8,275 nt of DNA from Melioribacter sp. (GTDB taxonomy: Bacteria; Bacteroidota; Ignavibacteria; Ignavibacteriales; Melioribacteraceae). The number at the start of each line of letters is the position of its first letter. Positions within the stretch are counted from its first letter, which is position 1. The stretch covers positions 1-8,275 of the forward strand of contig JAENZU010000126.1 of assembly GCA_016841125.1 (NCBI GenBank), given 5' to 3'. Positions 7,093 through 8,275 of the stretch are shown here, piece by piece. Both the position numbers and the translations under genes were made by a program. The notes beneath the pieces are model-generated. The model was not told the origin of the DNA. It was given only the letters and a program-made list of their open reading frames with translations, and searched no databases.

Positions 7093-8275
7093 TGGATATC
7101 AAAGGTAAAAAAATATCGATCATCGGAGCTGTCAGAAGCGGAATAGGCGCTGCCAAACTTGCACAGAAATTGGGAGCTATACCTTTTGTAAGCGACACTG
7201 CACCCGAAGAGAAAATTATTAAAAATCTACAGGTGCTTGGTTCATTGGGAATTGACTATGAGGCGGGAAAGCATACAGACAGAGTATTGGAAAGCGATTT
7301 TATAATTACGAGTCCCGGAGTTCCATCCAACTCAGAAATTTTAACTAAATGTTTTGAGAAGGGAATTCCTGTAATAAGTGAACTTGAATTTGCGGCTCAA
7401 TTTTGTAAAGGTAAAATAATTGCAATTACAGGTACAAACGGGAAAACCACAACAACTACTTTAACCGCGCATACACTTAATGCCGCCGGAATTAAATGTC
7501 ATCTAGCCGGAAATATTGGTAACGCTTTTTCCGAAGTTGTGCTTGATGTGAAAGAAGAAGACTTTGTTGCTCTGGAAGTATCAAGTTTCCAGTTGGATTA
7601 TATAAACAGTTTTCAGCCCGAATATTCTCTAATATTAAATATCACTCCAGATCATTTGGATAGGTACAATAACGATATTGAAAAATATATTAGTGCAAAA
7701 TTGAACATTTACAAAAATCAGCAGGCAAGTCAACACCTTATTTATTGGGATGATGATCAGTATCTGCTGTCGCGTATTTCAAATCCCGCCGCTTCAGTTA
7801 TGACTTTTTCAACAAAGTATAAAATTGAAAAAGGTGCTTACTATGAAAAAGGAAATCTTAAATACAGGGAAAAGGGAAGAGAGGAAACAATTTGCACTGA
7901 TGAAGATTTAAGCATAAAAGGAATGCATAATATCGCAAATGCATTGGCTGTGATTTGTGTAGTTAAAAAACTTGGACTCGAAAATAATGTAATTAAATCA
8001 GCATTTAAAAATTTTAAGGGAGTTGAACACCGTCTCGAATTTGTAAGAGAACTTAATGGCGTAAAGTTTATAAATGATTCTAAGGCTACAAATATTGACT
8101 CGGTTTGGTATGCTCTTCAAAGTTTTAAAAATCCGATAAGGCTGATATTAGGCGGGAAAGATAAAGGCAACGACTACACGAAAATTCTTCATCTCGTCAA
8201 AAAGCATGTTAAGCAAATATATGCGATCGGGAGTTCTTCCCAAAAAATATATGATTTTTTTAGTAAAGCTGTTAA
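7092..8275 (+). CDS. murD: MurD, UDP-MurNAc-L-alanine:D-glutamate ligase, 3' end missing
   Basis: This cytoplasmic Mur ligase adds D-glutamate to UDP-MurNAc-L-Ala. The frame stays open from ATG 7092 to the window end, giving 394 residues. The family is about 440-460, so the last 50-60 residues lie outside. The N-terminal domain has the Rossmann-like IIGAVRSGIGAAK (10-22) and TSPGVP (73-78). The ATPase domain has P-loop TGTNGKTT (113-120), EVSSFQLD (162-169), NITPDHLDRY (183-192) and YISAKLNIY (199-207), with Lys203 at the carbamylated-lysine position. The C-terminal domain has GVEHRLEFV (310-318), NDSKATN (328-334) and GGKDKG (354-359), all typical of MurD. The start shares one base with the mraY TAA and no clear Shine-Dalgarno site is seen, so coupled translation is likely. 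No internal stop is present. Confidence 0.97.
   Translation, partial: MDIKGKKISIIGAVRSGIGAAKLAQKLGAIPFVSDTAPEEKIIKNLQVLGSLGIDYEAGKHTDRVLESDFIITSPGVPSNSEILTKCFEKGIPVISELEFAAQFCKGKIIAITGTNGKTTTTTLTAHTLNAAGIKCHLAGNIGNAFSEVVLDVKEEDFVALEVSSFQLDYINSFQPEYSLILNITPDHLDRYNNDIEKYISAKLNIYKNQQASQHLIYWDDDQYLLSRISNPAASVMTFSTKYKIEKGAYYEKGNLKYREKGREETICTDEDLSIKGMHNIANALAVICVVKKLGLENNVIKSAFKNFKGVEHRLEFVRELNGVKFINDSKATNIDSVWYALQSFKNPIRLILGGKDKGNDYTKILHLVKKHVKQIYAIGSSSQKIYDFFSKAV

Noticed and set aside
1..8275. Mobile elements, CRISPR arrays, RNA genes, promoters or terminators
   Set aside because: The window is continuous coding sequence with overlapping genes. I saw no repeats, tRNA-like folds or hairpins followed by T runs that would support any of these.

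Overview
The window is a gapless block of a division and cell wall (dcw) cluster, all on the + strand: rsmH (5' part missing) - ftsL - ftsI-type penicillin-binding protein - murE - murF - mraY - murD (3' part missing). Base composition is AT-rich throughout. The gene order, the PASTA-tailed class B PBP, the Cys-rich loop in RsmH, the meso-diaminopimelate type MurE and the scarcity of clear Shine-Dalgarno sites suggest a Gram-negative bacterium of the Bacteroidota/Chlorobiota/Ignavibacteria kind. That placement is an inference from protein style, not a database result.

Layout. Bases 1-792 hold the 16S rRNA methyltransferase RsmH. Bases 789-1121 hold a small membrane coiled-coil protein of the FtsL type with a TTG start. 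Bases 1114-3138 hold the septal transpeptidase with one C-terminal PASTA domain. Bases 3138-4604 hold MurE, 4604-5983 MurF, 5983-7092 MraY, and 7092 to the window end MurD. Each gene overlaps the next by 1 to 8 bases, so there is no intergenic DNA, and I see no promoter, terminator, RNA gene, repeat array or mobile element. The cluster presumably continues with ftsW, murG and murC downstream and begins with mraZ or another gene upstream, but neither side is visible.

How the genes work together. MurD, MurE and MurF add D-Glu, the diamino acid and D-Ala-D-Ala to the UDP-MurNAc peptide. MraY moves the finished phospho-MurNAc-pentapeptide onto undecaprenyl phosphate at the membrane. The FtsI-type PBP cross-links the product at the septum, with FtsL as part of the divisome scaffold.

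The one real anomaly is in murF. The reading frame is interrupted at bases 5336-5338 by a single in-frame TGA, at a place where MurF proteins commonly have glycine. The frame on both sides is intact and MurF-like, and the total length (459 residues with the stop read through) is normal. MurF is normally essential, so this is either a sequence error, a recent nonsense mutation, a stop that is read through, or a gene genuinely split into two polypeptides. I found no convincing undescribed system beyond this.
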